Source: an uncultured Oscillospiraceae bacterium (lineage in GTDB: Bacteria > Bacillota > Clostridia > Oscillospirales > Acutalibacteraceae). Taken from it: a DNA stretch of 64,000 bases. The notes beneath the pieces were generated by a model. The model searched no databases. It was not told where the DNA came from and worked only from the letters and a program-made list of their open reading frames with translations. Of this stretch, positions 7,684-15,234 are shown piece by piece. The stretch's first letter is position 1; each line of letters opens with the position of its first letter. The position numbers and the translations under genes were made by a program. The stretch covers positions 1-64,000 of the forward strand of contig UQDP01000007.1 of the NCBI GenBank assembly GCA_900539845.1, read 5' to 3'.

Positions 7684-9240
7684 TTATATACCCTCTTTAA
7701 CTTCGTCAAATTCTTTTTGAATCTTTTCCGACGGGGCAGGGGTGAGAAGCGAAACAACAACAATGCAGATACAGGAAATAATAAATGCCGGCAGCAGCTC
7801 GTAAACATCCCAAATGCCGCCGAGAGGACGGATCAGAAGATTCCATACAAAAACCATAACACCGCCGCTGATCATTCCTGCAATAGCACCGGCACGATTT
7901 ATGCGCTTCCAGAAAAGGCTCATAAGCATAAGCGGTCCGAAAGTTGCGCCGAATCCTGCCCAAGCAAAGCTTACGATATTAAAGATAACGCTGTCTTCAT
8001 CAAGCGCGATAACGATCGCGATCGCTGTTATCGCAAGCAGTGTAATGCGAGATATAACAAGCACCTGCTTGTCGGTAGCTTTTTTGTGGATAAGCCCTTG
8101 GAAAATATTTTTTGAAAAGGCGGAGGCAGCAATAAGCAGGTATGAATCAGAAGAACTGATCGTGGCGGCAAGAATTCCCGCCATAACAAGACCTGCCAAT
8201 ATCGGCGGCAGAAGATTAGTAGACATAAGGATGAAAACATTTTCGGATTCGGCGGAAGTTGTAAGAGCTGTGGGATACAGATCACGGCCGATAACACCGA
8301 TAAACACTGCCACAACAAGAGAGATCAGGCACCAAACGGTCGCAATTCTGCGTGAGCTTTTAAGCTGACGCTCGGAACGTATAGCCATAAATCTCAAAAG
8401 AACCTGAGGCATGCCGAAATATCCGAGACCCCAAGCAAGGCATGAAACTACGCTCAACACACCGTAAGTTCCTGCTTCGCCGAACTGAGGAACACCGTTT
8501 ACGGACTGCTGAACCCCGTCAACGGTAACAGGCGTTGCGATTCCGAAAAATTCAAAAAATCCGGGTATTGATTTCGCATTGTCAATCACGGAGTCAAGAC
8601 CGCCGGCAGCGACAGTTCCCGTAATCACAACTACCGCAAGCGCAATGATCATAACGATCGCCTGCATAAAATCGGAAGCGCTTTCCGCAAGAAAACCACC
8701 GATTATCGTATAGATCAAAACAAAGACTGCACCCACAATCATCATAGGTACATAATCAAAACCGAAAAGCGTTGAGAAAAGCTTGCCGCAGGTTACAAGG
8801 CAGCTTGCCGCATACACCGTAAAGAATATTAAAATGAACAGCGCGGCGATAGTCATAATCACCTTGCTTTTTTCATGAAAGCGGTTTGAAAAGAATTCCG
8901 GCAGCGTGATGGCGTTTGCCTTTTCACTGTAACGGCGCAGCCTTTTGGAAGTTATGAGCCAGTTTACATAGGTTCCTACGGCAAGACCGATAGCAGTCCA
9001 TGCAGCGTCGGAAATTCCGCACCAGTATGCAACACCGGGAAGACCCATAAGAAGCCATCCGCTCATATCGGAAGCCTCGGCGCTCATTGCCGTTACCCAC
9101 GGACCGAGCGTACGCCCGCCGAGGAAATAGGAATCCGTGTTTTTATTTGCCTTTTTTGCGAACGCAATACCTATAATAACAACAACAGCCATATACGCAA
9201 CCATCGTTATCATGATCTGAATCTGTGAAGAATTCTGCAT
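7684..9240 (-). CDS. putP: Sodium/proline symporter, SSS family
   Basis: A 518-residue polytopic membrane protein of the sodium:solute symporter family, close in length to PutP (about 500). The signature AMSAEASDMSGWLLMGLPG (about 52-70) matches the PutP TM2 sodium/proline region, and SSSDSYLL/ISSSDS in the middle matches the second sodium-site helix. It is expected to import L-proline with Na+. The strong SD AAAGGAGGAGC precedes the ATG, and the gene has its own sigma-A promoter and terminator, so it is a single-gene unit. Confidence 0.9.
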   Translation of the reverse strand: MQNSSQIQIMITMVAYMAVVVIIGIAFAKKANKNTDSYFLGGRTLGPWVTAMSAEASDMSGWLLMGLPGVAYWCGISDAAWTAIGLAVGTYVNWLITSKRLRRYSEKANAITLPEFFSNRFHEKSKVIMTIAALFILIFFTVYAASCLVTCGKLFSTLFGFDYVPMMIVGAVFVLIYTIIGGFLAESASDFMQAIVMIIALAVVVITGTVAAGGLDSVIDNAKSIPGFFEFFGIATPVTVDGVQQSVNGVPQFGEAGTYGVLSVVSCLAWGLGYFGMPQVLLRFMAIRSERQLKSSRRIATVWCLISLVVAVFIGVIGRDLYPTALTTSAESENVFILMSTNLLPPILAGLVMAGILAATISSSDSYLLIAASAFSKNIFQGLIHKKATDKQVLVISRITLLAITAIAIVIALDEDSVIFNIVSFAWAGFGATFGPLMLMSLFWKRINRAGAIAGMISGGVMVFVWNLLIRPLGGIWDVYELLPAFIISCICIVVVSLLTPAPSEKIQKEFDEVKEGI

Positions 9241-9275
9241 ATTGCTCCTCCTTTAAAATGGAATAATATGGTGGT

Positions 9276-9304
9276 ATTATACATTAATTAATACATTAAA
9301 TCAA
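9276..9304 (-). promoter_or_regulatory. Sigma-A promoter of putP
   Basis: On the minus strand, TTGATT (9304-9299) and TATAAT (9281-9276) are separated by 17 bases. The predicted start of transcription is about 30 bases upstream of the putP ATG. Confidence 0.75.
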
Positions 9305-9430
9305 GAAAAACAAGGCAATAAGCGTATAAATGTAAAAAAATCGACGTATTTTTCATATTTGCGAATCATAAAAATCATAAACAGCAAATCAGTCACCGGC
9401 GGCAAGAAGAAACCGTTCGCTGTTCAAAAA

Positions 9431-9470
9431 AAGAATAGCCGTCGTGAACGATACATTGCACACGACGGCT
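9431..9470 (-). terminator. Intrinsic terminator of tRNA-Leu(CAA)
   Basis: AGCCGTCGTG (9437-9446) pairs with CACGACGGCT (9461-9470), directly abutting the tRNA CCA end. On the minus strand ATTCTTTTTTT follows the stem. Confidence 0.88.
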
Positions 9471-9557
9471 TGGTGCCGGCGGCGGGGGTCGAACCCGCAC
9501 CCTGTTGCCAGGACCGGATTTTGAGTCCGGCACGTCTGCCAATTCCATCACGCCGGC
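9471..9557 (-). tRNA. tRNA-Leu (anticodon CAA)
   Basis: On the minus strand, the acceptor GCCGGCG pairs with CGCCGGC, there is a long class II variable arm, and CCA is encoded (9473-9471). The anticodon stem CCGGA/TCCGG holds loop CTCAAAA, giving CAA (Leu, UUG codons). Confidence 0.95.
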
Positions 9558-9629
9558 AAAGCGCATAATGTATTATACAAAATAGATCGCTCAAAGTCAA
9601 TATATTTTGATAATCACAGAGACCTAATA

Positions 9630-10070
9630 TTAATAGAATTCTTTAACCCACCCGTTTTTGCCTTTTCGGTAATAAAATTCACTCAGATGATCGTCTTCAA
9701 AAATTTTTATCATTTCATCAAAATCTGGTGCCAGTCTGTAATTGTTTAAATCATTTCTTTTTATCCAAAACACTTCGCCCTCTGCTGAAGACCTGAGTGC
9801 TCCAGAGAATTTATTTGTTTTATAAAATAAAACAATATATTTTTTATGTATTCCGATCGGCCAGCTTTTTATACCGCACAAAACGGGGTTTTCAATTTTG
9901 AGTCCTGTTTCTTCATATACCTCTCTGATTACAGATTGGGCGAAAGACTCGTCTTCTTCTACATGACCTCCGGGAAAAGTAACGCCAGACCAATTTTTAT
10001 TTATTCTGTCCTGAACCAAAATCCTGTCATCGTCATATACCATGCACATATTTGTTAACTCGACTTTCAT
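9630..10070 (-). CDS. NUDIX hydrolase (8-oxo-dGTP diphosphatase-like)
   Basis: A 146-residue protein with a complete NUDIX box, G-G-H-V-E(5)...R-E-V-Y-E-E-T-G, at about residues 34-56. NUDIX enzymes hydrolyse nucleoside diphosphates linked to another moiety; the order and size resemble MutT/YtkD-type 8-oxo-dGTPases, but substrate cannot be fixed. The ATG at 10070 is chosen because GAGGAG lies 5 bases upstream; an upstream in-frame TTG has no SD. It is a monocistronic minus-strand gene between the two tRNA-Leu genes. Confidence 0.9.
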   Translation of the reverse strand: MKVELTNMCMVYDDDRILVQDRINKNWSGVTFPGGHVEEDESFAQSVIREVYEETGLKIENPVLCGIKSWPIGIHKKYIVLFYKTNKFSGALRSSAEGEVFWIKRNDLNNYRLAPDFDEMIKIFEDDHLSEFYYRKGKNGWVKEFY

Positions 10071-10130
10071 TTTGTCTCCTCTCAAAAAAATGGCATTTTT
10101 ATTATCATAATAATAAGTTTGTGAAAACTA

Positions 10131-10159
10131 TTGCAATTTTGGAAAATGAATGATATAAT
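10131..10159 (+). promoter_or_regulatory. Sigma-A promoter of the Spo0A-like gene
   Basis: TTGCAA (10131-10136), a 17-base spacer and TATAAT (10154-10159) precede an A-rich leader and the SD AAAGGAGG. Confidence 0.75.
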
Positions 10160-10186
10160 AGCAAAAAAAAGGAGGTAAGGAAATTT

Positions 10187-10654
10187 ATGGAAGAAAAAAC
10201 GAAATTCCCGACGAACAAAGATGAACTTTCAGAAAATAAGAACGAAAAAGCAATCAGAATGGATACAAAGGTTTCTGCTGCATTAACAAGTGAAGAAGCC
10301 TGTCAAAACAATTCCGAAGATGAAAAAAAGATCTCAGAGATTCTTTGTCAGCTTTGTTTTAAACCGAAACTCAGCGGATATCGTTATCTTGTTTTCAGTA
10401 TACTGCTGTATAAAAGCAATCCCTATTATCGCGCAGATATAACCAAAAGACTTTATCCTGCAGTAGGAGAAAAATATCATAAATCTGCACGCGCAGTGGA
10501 CTCCGCCATCAGGCGAGCGATCGGCAGCGGCACAGGCAGATGTGACAGTGAGACATTCAAGCTTTGTTTCGGTTATACATACGATAAAGATAACGATAAA
10601 ATAACAAACGGCGAATTAATAGCTCTGATAGCGGAAAAAATACGACTTTGCTGA
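10187..10654 (+). CDS. Spo0A C-terminal-domain protein without receiver domain
   Basis: A 155-residue protein. Residues 1-48 are polar and probably disordered. Residues about 50-155 match the Spo0A DNA-binding domain (Spo0A_C): SGYRYLVFSILLYK, LYPAVGEKYHKSARAVDSAI with a recognition helix near 101-112, then CFGYTYD...TNGELIALIAEKIRL. The aspartate-phosphorylated receiver present in Spo0A is absent. It may bind 0A-box-like DNA without phosphorelay control or act as a modulator of sporulation genes (inference). It has its own consensus promoter and terminator. The true spo0A would be elsewhere. Confidence 0.88.
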   Translation: MEEKTKFPTNKDELSENKNEKAIRMDTKVSAALTSEEACQNNSEDEKKISEILCQLCFKPKLSGYRYLVFSILLYKSNPYYRADITKRLYPAVGEKYHKSARAVDSAIRRAIGSGTGRCDSETFKLCFGYTYDKDNDKITNGELIALIAEKIRLC

Positions 10655-10692
10655 GCTGTAAAAGCAAATGCACATTCATCTGAAAGTAATAA

Positions 10693-10721
10693 AAAACGGC
10701 AGGCTTGAAGTCTGCCGTTTT
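10693..10721 (+). terminator. Bidirectional intrinsic terminator
   Basis: AAAACGGCAG (10693-10702) pairs with CTGCCGTTTT (10712-10721). T-runs on both strands serve the Spo0A-like gene (+) and tRNA-Leu(TAA) (-). Confidence 0.85.
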
Positions 10722-10724
10722 TAT

Positions 10725-10811
10725 TGGTGCTGGTGACCGGACTTGAACCGGTACGGTATTGCTACCGAGGGATTTTAAGTCCCTTGCGTCTGCCGATTTC
10801 GCCACACCAGC
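10725..10811 (-). tRNA. tRNA-Leu (anticodon TAA)
   Basis: On the minus strand, acceptor GCTGGTG pairs with CACCAGC, there is a long class II variable arm and an encoded CCA (10727-10725). The anticodon loop CTTAAAA gives TAA (Leu, UUA codons). Confidence 0.95.
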
Positions 10812-10854
10812 GAACACAAAATATAATACATTAAAAAATCGGCGATGTCAATAA

Positions 10855-11817
10855 TCAATTGACTTTATTTTGCGGTTTTCCGCTCAGATAGCAACTGATA
10901 TTTTCATCAAGAATTTCAAGTAAGCGCTGTCTTGTCTCTTGAGCTGCCCAGGCAATATGCGGCGTAATCACACAGTTTTTGGCTTTGAGCAGCGGATTTG
11001 CCGGATCTGCGGGTTCCGTTTTAAGAACATCCAGCGCAGCACCGGCTATCCTGTTGCTGTTAAGCGCGTCCGCAAGAGCCTCTTCGTCAACAACAGGACC
11101 TCTTGAAGTGTTGATCAGAACGGCGCTTTTTTTCATTTTATTTAAAGCTGAAACATTTATCAGCCCGGTTGTTTCTTCAGTCAAAGGGCAATGACATGTA
11201 ACATAATCGGAATTTTCCAAAACCGCGTCAAGATCAACCTGCTCAGCGTTTTTAAACTCCGTCAGATCTTTTTCGGAGCGTGAACAGATCAGAACTTTCA
11301 TTCCGAATGATTCGGCGATATGAGCCACTCTGTGCCCGATAGAACCAAAGCCGATAATCCCGATAACCTTTCTCTCCAGCTCGCTGAGAGGGGAGAGCCA
11401 GTAACAGAAATCCGGGCAGGCGCACCAGTCGCCGTTGTGCACCGATGCTGAGTGCAGATCAACATTGTTGGAAAAATGAAGGATAAAAGCAAAGACCTGC
11501 TGCGCAACCGCATTTGTTGAATATGCCGGTATGTTGCAGACGGTTATTCCCAGCCTTGAAGCCGCTTCAAGATCCACAACATTATAGCCTGTTGACTGAA
11601 GTCCGATATATTTCAGCTCAGGGGAAAGGTAATTCAGCATCTCCGAATCCAGAACGGTCTTATTAATTATAAGTATTTCAGCGCCCTTGGCGCGCTCTTT
11701 GATCTGCTCTTTTGATGTTCTTTCATAAACAGTAACATCATCTGAATATTTGTTTAGAAAATCCCAGCTCAGGTCACCCGGGTTTGTTGTGTATCCGTCA
11801 AGATTTACAATTTTCAA
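10855..11817 (-). CDS. D-2-hydroxyacid dehydrogenase (glycerate dehydrogenase-like)
   Basis: A 320-residue NAD(P)-dependent dehydrogenase. The Rossmann motif GFGSIG lies at about 156-161. The catalytic Arg, Glu and His are visible as INTSRGPVVDE (R239), LKTEPA (E268) and TPHIAW (H287). The family reduces 2-oxoacids to D-2-hydroxyacids; this sequence most resembles hydroxypyruvate reductase/glycerate dehydrogenases. It is monocistronic and divergent from cwlD. The substrate is an inference. Confidence 0.88.
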   Translation of the reverse strand: MKIVNLDGYTTNPGDLSWDFLNKYSDDVTVYERTSKEQIKERAKGAEILIINKTVLDSEMLNYLSPELKYIGLQSTGYNVVDLEAASRLGITVCNIPAYSTNAVAQQVFAFILHFSNNVDLHSASVHNGDWCACPDFCYWLSPLSELERKVIGIIGFGSIGHRVAHIAESFGMKVLICSRSEKDLTEFKNAEQVDLDAVLENSDYVTCHCPLTEETTGLINVSALNKMKKSAVLINTSRGPVVDEEALADALNSNRIAGAALDVLKTEPADPANPLLKAKNCVITPHIAWAAQETRQRLLEILDENISCYLSGKPQNKVN

Positions 11818-11884
11818 ATCATCACCGCTTTACTGTTTGTTTTTTTAATTATAGCCGTACGTATACTTTTTTGCAACATATTTA

Positions 11885-11913
11885 TTGAAAGACAGAGCAA
11901 TTTCATATATAAT
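11885..11913 (+). promoter_or_regulatory. Sigma-A promoter of cwlD-radA
   Basis: TTGAAA (11885-11890), exactly 17 bases, then TATAAT (11908-11913), with the cwlD ATG 26 bases downstream. Confidence 0.78.
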
Positions 11914-11939
11914 TAAGCATAGAAATTATTGGTGATATT

Positions 11940-12635
11940 ATGAAAAAGTCGCTGATTATTTTGTTAACATTTGCATTTACGTTTGTTTCCTGCCTGTGTA
12001 TCAACACTTTGCTCTCGGAAAAAAAGGCAGTTAATAACGAGCTTGTAACAGGCAGAAAATGCATAGTTATCGACGCCGGTCACGGAGGAGTCGATGCAGG
12101 CACTGTTGCGGCTGACGGTACGCCTGAAAAAGATATAAATCTTGCGGTTGCTCTGAATCTTTATGATTTTCTGAATGTCTGCGGAATACAGTGTAAATTA
12201 ATACGTGATGACGACAGCGAATACTATCCAAACGGGATTGACCGCAGCCGCTCGGACCTTTACAACCGGCTTGATTTTGTAAACAGTGTTGACAACGCTG
12301 TGCTTGTATCGATTCATCAGAATTTTTTTGATGATCCGTCTCAATGGGGGATGCAGGTTTGGTACACAGCAAATGAAGACACGAGCAAAGCGCTTGCCGA
12401 CAATATTTTAAACAACACAAAAATGTTCATCCAGCCTGAGAACACAAGAAAAAATAAAGCTTCCGACAACAGCTATTATATTCTTTATAAGGCGAGTGTT
12501 CCGTCTGTTATGGTTGAATGCGGCTTTATGAGCAATCTGCAGGAAGTAGCTAACCTAAAATCCGATATATACAGAAAACGTATCGCCTGCACGATAACGC
12601 TCGGCATAAGCCAGTATATAAATGAAGAAGTTTAA
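11940..12635 (+). CDS. cwlD: N-acetylmuramoyl-L-alanine amidase, CwlD-like
   Basis: A 231-residue protein with an N-terminal hydrophobic signal/anchor (about 4-25) and an Amidase_3 domain. Zinc ligands and catalytic residues are visible: VIDAGHGG (H48), EKDIN (E63), VSIHQNFF (H126) and MVECGFMSN (E193). Size and simple architecture match CwlD, which helps make muramic-delta-lactam in spore cortex and is needed for germination. It sits 18 bases upstream of radA, so the two are probably co-transcribed. A vegetative amidase role cannot be excluded. Confidence 0.86.
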   Translation: MKKSLIILLTFAFTFVSCLCINTLLSEKKAVNNELVTGRKCIVIDAGHGGVDAGTVAADGTPEKDINLAVALNLYDFLNVCGIQCKLIRDDDSEYYPNGIDRSRSDLYNRLDFVNSVDNAVLVSIHQNFFDDPSQWGMQVWYTANEDTSKALADNILNNTKMFIQPENTRKNKASDNSYYILYKASVPSVMVECGFMSNLQEVANLKSDIYRKRIACTITLGISQYINEEV

Positions 12636-12653
12636 AGGAAAGGTATTTGATAT

Positions 12654-14027
12654 ATGGCAAAGGTAAAATCACTGTTCGTATGCTCGGAATGCGGGTATGA
12701 AAGCGCAAAATGGTACGGCAAATGCCCGGGCTGCGGCGAGTGGAACACAATGAACGAGCAGCAGCCGAGTATTTCGGTTTCCGGCTCAGCGCGAAGAAAC
12801 AGCGTTTCATTTTCCGCTGCGCATGTTATGAAACTGGATGAAATCAGCGGAGATATAGAGCGCAGGATCTCAACGGGAATCGCTGAATTTGACAGAGTCC
12901 TCGGCGGAGGAATCGTTGAGGGAAGTCTTGTGCTGCTGAGCGGTGATCCGGGAATAGGAAAATCAACAATTCTGCTTCAGATTTGTGAACATCTCGGAAA
13001 ATCAAGAAATATTCTTTATATAAGCGGTGAAGAATCCGCAAGCCAGATCAAGCTAAGAGCCGGCAGACTCGGCGTTACAACGGAAAATCTAGGCATTCTT
13101 GCGCAGACCGACGTCGGCGTTATTGTTGAAACCATCAAATCCGAAAAGCCGGGCATCGTTATAATAGACTCTATCCAGACAATGGTGTACGAGGAATGCT
13201 CATCTACCGCAGGTTCCGTCACTCAGGTTCGCGAGTGCACAAACATTTTTATGCACCTCGCAAAATCGCTTGAGATACCCATTCTCGTAGTAGGTCATGT
13301 CAACAAGGACGGTGCTATCGCGGGTCCTAAAGTGCTTGAGCACATTGTGGACACCGTGCTTTATTTTGAAGGTGAGCGTAATTATTCCTATAGAATCTTA
13401 AGAGGCGTTAAAAACCGTTTCGGCTCAACCAATGAAATAGGCGTTTTTGAAATGAAGCAAAACGGACTTCAGGAGGTCGAAAACCCCTCACTTCTGATGC
13501 TTTCCGGCAGACCGAAAAATGTCAGCGGCACCTGCGTTGCCTGCGTTATGGAAGGTTCACGCCCGATACTTGCAGAAGTGCAGGGGCTTGTTACGGCAAC
13601 AGGATTCGGAACGCCCAGAAGAATGTGCACCGGTTTTGATTATAACAGAATGGCTATGATTCTTGCGGTGCTTGAAAAACGGGCAGGGTATTACTTTAAC
13701 GCAATGGATTCCTATATAAACGTAATAGGCGGTCTGCGCCTGGACGAACCGGCGGCAGACCTCACCGTTGCGATGGCACTCGTTTCATCACTCAAGGATA
13801 TTGTAGTTAAAGACAATATCATCGCATTCGGTGAAATTGGTCTGGCAGGGGAGATACGCGCAGTAAACAACTGCGAGCAGAGGATAAACGAGGCTTGCCG
13901 TCTCGGCTTTGACAAATGCATAATTCCTTTTCATAATTATAAAGGACTTTCCAAACAGACGAAGATTTCCGCAGATATCGTACCTGTTCGTTCCATAAGA
14001 GAAGCTTTCAACGCATTAACGGAATAA
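12654..14027 (+). CDS. radA: DNA repair protein RadA
   Basis: A 457-residue RecA-superfamily ATPase. The N-terminal zinc finger has C10, C13, C24 and C27, followed by Walker A GDPGIGKST (about 96-104), the RadA-specific KNRFGSTNE motif (about 256-264) and a C-terminal Lon-protease-like domain lacking proteolytic function. RadA promotes branch migration and processing of recombination intermediates. Its length is normal, and it lies downstream of cwlD with an intrinsic terminator after it. Confidence 0.96.
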   Translation: MAKVKSLFVCSECGYESAKWYGKCPGCGEWNTMNEQQPSISVSGSARRNSVSFSAAHVMKLDEISGDIERRISTGIAEFDRVLGGGIVEGSLVLLSGDPGIGKSTILLQICEHLGKSRNILYISGEESASQIKLRAGRLGVTTENLGILAQTDVGVIVETIKSEKPGIVIIDSIQTMVYEECSSTAGSVTQVRECTNIFMHLAKSLEIPILVVGHVNKDGAIAGPKVLEHIVDTVLYFEGERNYSYRILRGVKNRFGSTNEIGVFEMKQNGLQEVENPSLLMLSGRPKNVSGTCVACVMEGSRPILAEVQGLVTATGFGTPRRMCTGFDYNRMAMILAVLEKRAGYYFNAMDSYINVIGGLRLDEPAADLTVAMALVSSLKDIVVKDNIIAFGEIGLAGEIRAVNNCEQRINEACRLGFDKCIIPFHNYKGLSKQTKISADIVPVRSIREAFNALTE

Positions 14028-14035
14028 ATAAAACG

Positions 14036-14068
14036 GAGCCGAATTGAAATATTTTCGGCTCTTTTTAT
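14036..14068 (+). terminator. Intrinsic terminator after radA
   Basis: GAGCCGAA / TTCGGCTC stem (14036-14043 with 14054-14061) followed by TTTTTATTTT. Confidence 0.82.
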
Positions 14069-14076
14069 TTTAGTTA

Positions 14077-14118
14077 TTGACTTTTTGTAGTTACATTATT
14101 ATAATTACTGTAGTGACA
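14077..14118 (+). promoter_or_regulatory. Consensus promoter with two operator-like repeats for the RHH gene
   Basis: TTGACT (14077-14082), a 17-base spacer and TATAAT (14100-14105) form a near-perfect sigma-A promoter. TGTAGTTACA (14086-14095) lies in the spacer and TGTAGTGACA (14109-14118) lies at the likely +1. The two 10-base direct repeats differ at one base, are 23 bases apart (about two helical turns) and are each near-palindromic (TGTA..TACA). This is the expected layout for autorepression by the ribbon-helix-helix protein encoded just downstream. Confidence 0.7.
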
Positions 14119-14134
14119 GAAAGTGAGGTGTTAC

Positions 14135-14311
14135 ATGTCACCAAAAACAGGAAGACCTAAAACAGAAAATGCGAAAGTGCATATGCTTCATATCAGAATG
14201 AATGATGATGACTTAAAAATACTTAATCATTGCTGTGATCAGTTAAAAAAAGATAAGTCAGAATTAATTCGTAATCTTATATATGATTGTTACAAAGGTC
14301 TGCAAAAATAA
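14135..14311 (+). CDS. Ribbon-helix-helix (CopG/Arc-like) DNA-binding protein
   Basis: A 58-residue protein starting SPKTGRPKTENAKV, a leader typical of small Firmicute RHH proteins. A beta-strand (MLHIRMND) and two helices (DDLKILNHCCDQLK, SELIRNLIYDCYKG) follow. The ATG at 14135 has GAGGTG 4-9 bases upstream; an in-frame GTG four codons earlier overlaps that SD and is rejected. Such proteins are dimeric repressors found on plasmids, integrative elements and toxin-antitoxin loci. The paired repeats in its promoter suggest autoregulation. No recognisable toxin follows. Confidence 0.85.
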   Translation: MSPKTGRPKTENAKVHMLHIRMNDDDLKILNHCCDQLKKDKSELIRNLIYDCYKGLQK

Positions 14312-14317
14312 AAAGAA

Positions 14318-14353
14318 CATTGTGCAACCCCATCAAAAGCCGCACAATGCCTT
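14318..14353 (+). terminator. Hairpin between the RHH gene and the 76-residue gene, possible attenuator
   Basis: CATTGTGC (14318-14325) pairs with GCACAATG (14342-14349) and is followed by CCTTTT. It is a moderate stem with a weak U-tract and may partly end the RHH transcript before the downstream small gene. Confidence 0.5.
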
Positions 14354-14459
14354 TTGAGCAACACAAAGGAATATACCTAAGTGCCGTAAATTTATTATAC
14401 GACACGCACAGGCATATTTCAAGTGTTAAAAAAACAAATACCGAAAAGGAGATTGAAGT

Positions 14460-14690
14460 ATGTCAAAAACTATTAGCAGTCATAATTTAGCCAGGCTGGA
14501 CGAGATCATAACAGATTTTAATAATTACTTATGCCTTGCGCATTTAACGGCAGACAAAATAGATTATGCCGAGGAAAGTGATTCCGTTTATTTTTTGCTT
14601 TGCAGCAGTCTGAAAAAGCTTGATGATGTTTCAAATTCATTAAACACGCTTGATTACTGCATACGCAAAGAAACAGATTGCTATAAATAA
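14460..14690 (+). CDS. Hypothetical small helical protein (76 residues)
   Basis: A 76-residue protein with a good SD (AAAAGGAG, 14444-14451) eight bases before ATG. It is predicted helical throughout, with no signal, membrane segment or zinc motif and with three cysteines. No family is recognised. It is downstream of the RHH gene in the same direction with a hairpin between, and a strong terminator follows. The pair looks like a small accessory operon; a role as antitoxin/toxin partner is not supported by any visible motif. Confidence 0.65.
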   Translation: MSKTISSHNLARLDEIITDFNNYLCLAHLTADKIDYAEESDSVYFLLCSSLKKLDDVSNSLNTLDYCIRKETDCYK

Positions 14691-14706
14691 TATCCCAAAA
14701 GAGGAT

Positions 14707-14759
14707 AACAGGCGCGGAGGACCCAACCGAAATACACGGTGACCCTGCGCCTGTTTTTT
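14707..14759 (+). terminator. Strong intrinsic terminator with large loop
   Basis: AACAGGCGC (14707-14715) pairs perfectly with GCGCCTGTT (14747-14755), then TTTT. The 31-base apical region can form an inner ACCG/CGGT stem. Confidence 0.85.
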
Positions 14760-14799
14760 GTTTAAAAATAATTATTATCCTCCTAAGCGGATTTCTACC

Positions 14800-14828
14800 T
14801 TGACTTCAGGGAAAAAACTTGCTACAAT
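14800..14828 (+). promoter_or_regulatory. Sigma-A promoter with extended -10 ahead of a long leader
   Basis: TTGACT (14800-14805), a 17-base spacer and TACAAT (14823-14828), with TTGC directly before the -10 (TGn motif). The start would be near 14835, giving about 400 bases of untranslated leader before the Xer gene or an independent small RNA. Confidence 0.7.
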
Positions 14829-14834
14829 TATACA

Positions 14835-15204
14835 AAATAAATGTTTTGTGCAATAGAGGGGAGCGAATTCTGCAATTTGACCACAGGAGGTTAACGAAAA
14901 GGCAAAATCACGTTATACGCAGTACACGGGCTTATTTATTAAGCGATTCAATAAGCTTAAAATTTGTTGCTTTCTTGCTGCAAAGCGATTATGTATCTCT
15001 GTATTATAAATCTTATCTTATCAAGATTTATTGAAACCTAATTTGAGAAAATAATCTTTATTGATCTGCTTGAATTTGAAGTGACGCAATCAACAGAGAT
15101 ACATTTTTTAAATTCAAGATTTTTAATATACAAGGACTAATCCAGCCGAGATTCAAAAGGCAAATGATTTATATTCCCTTTTCATGTAATAAACTTAATT
15201 TATT
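14835..15204 (+). other. Non-coding stretch: probable leader or small RNA, no convincing gene
   Basis: About 370 bases between the promoter at 14800-14828 and the Xer gene. An SD-like CAGGAGG (14884-14890) has no start codon at a usable distance, and the one 71-codon open frame starts at a TTG inside the promoter without an SD. Several inverted repeats are present (listed separately). It probably holds a structured RNA or leader. No known riboswitch class was recognised. Confidence 0.5.
14991..15118 (+). repeat. Two crossing inverted repeats in the leader
   Basis: ATGTATCTCTGT (14991-15002) is a perfect inverse of ACAGAGATACAT (15093-15104), which is followed by TTTTTA. CTTGAATTT (15069-15077) is a perfect inverse of AAATTCAAG (15110-15118). 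The pairs interleave, so both stems together would make a pseudoknot, or they are alternatives. A small internal hairpin AATCTT/AAGATT lies at 15009-15028. Confidence 0.55.
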
Positions 15205-15219
15205 GTGAAACTGTTTCAC
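15205..15219. promoter_or_regulatory. Perfect 15-base palindrome just before the Xer gene SD
   Basis: GTGAAAC-T-GTTTCAC is a perfect inverted repeat ending five bases upstream of the SD (ATGAGG). It could be a repressor operator (it resembles LacI-family half-site style) or a hairpin affecting translation. Confidence 0.5.
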
Positions 15220-15234
15220 GGAAATGAGGCAAAA

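Noticed and set aside
14287-14490. 67-codon frame between the RHH and 76-residue genes
   Set aside because: Overlaps the end of the RHH gene and the start of the next gene in another frame, spans a hairpin and has no SD.
14077-14759. RHH and 76-residue genes as a toxin-antitoxin pair
   Set aside because: The second protein has no toxin fold or motif that I can see, its gene is about 150 bases away behind a hairpin, and no overlap or coupling is present.
14819-15034. 71-codon frame in the leader before the Xer gene
   Set aside because: It begins at a TTG inside the -10 region of the promoter, without an SD, so it cannot be translated from that transcript start.
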